Assembly (NCBI GenBank): GCA_900552475.1 | Contig: USAC01000104.1 | Coordinates: 1-5,234, forward strand | Source: an uncultured Eubacteriales bacterium | Lineage (GTDB): Bacteria; Bacillota; Clostridia; Oscillospirales; Oscillospiraceae | Length of the DNA stretch: 5,234 bases | Reading direction: 5' to 3' | Shown: in pieces, positions 5,189 to 5,234 of the stretch | Layout of the letters: each line of letters opens with the position of its first letter | How positions within the stretch are numbered: position 1 is the stretch's first letter | Notes under the pieces: generated by a model | What the model was told of the DNA's origin: nothing | The model's database searches: none | What the model saw: the letters and a program-made list of their open reading frames with translations, nothing else | Translations under genes and position numbers: made by a program

Positions 5189-5234
5189 ATGGACGGCGAG
5201 CTGCTTTACAAAATCATCCAGAGAATAGAAGGGG
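5189..5234 (+). CDS. Possible 5' end of a gene running off the window
   Basis: From ATG 5189 the frame stays open to the window edge and reads MDGELLYKIIQRIEG. GGAG at 5177-5180 lies 8 nt upstream and an in-frame stop occurs at 5168-5170. The amphipathic, charged N-terminus resembles short coiled-coil proteins, but 15 residues cannot identify a family. The alternative is that the real gene starts beyond the window, served by AGAAGGGG at 5227-5234. In that case the ATG at 5163 (21 codons, stop at 5226-5228) and this frame would both be leader sequence. Confidence 0.4.
   Translation, partial: MDGELLYKIIQRIEG

Overview
The window looks like chromosomal DNA from a GC-rich member of the Clostridia, probably Oscillospiraceae-like. 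This is inferred from the Firmicute-type RNA polymerase alpha subunit and L17 (rpoA-rplQ order), strong AGGAGG ribosome binding sites, use of a TTG start, and a racemase closely resembling the clostridial ornithine racemase. No taxonomic search was possible.

Layout. (1) 30-1373, plus strand: rpoA and rplQ, the usual end of the large ribosomal-protein operon, closed by a very strong hairpin at 1395-1442 that can terminate transcription from both sides. (2) 1457-3039, minus strand, converging on rplQ: a PLP-dependent alanine/ornithine-racemase-family enzyme, then an unrecognised 140-residue membrane protein with a TTG start. A 9-bp hairpin lies between the two. (3) 3040-3548: a 509-bp divergent regulatory region. 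It holds an extended -10 promoter for the racemase, a TTGACA/17-bp/TAGAGT promoter for the downstream plus-strand gene, a three-fold 11-bp-period TGTnAy repeat resembling a WalR (YycF) box, and the same 10-mer TTGCAAACTG just after each promoter's -10. A structured leader of about 165 nt follows the plus promoter. (4) 3549-5021, plus strand: a 490-residue polytopic membrane protein of the O-antigen ligase/polymerase (Wzy/WaaL-like) superfamily, followed by a clear intrinsic terminator. (5) 5063-5234: a short intergenic stretch and the probable first 15 codons of another gene running off the window.

How the parts relate. The rpoA-rplQ block is housekeeping. The divergent pair, an amino-acid racemase and a surface-glycan polymerase/ligase-like protein, shares a promoter region with matched sequence elements and a WalR-like box. 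This suggests joint control and a possible cell-envelope theme, but that is inference. I see no CRISPR array, mobile element, tRNA or rRNA, and no clearly new multi-gene system. The most notable content is the regulatory architecture of 3074-3540.
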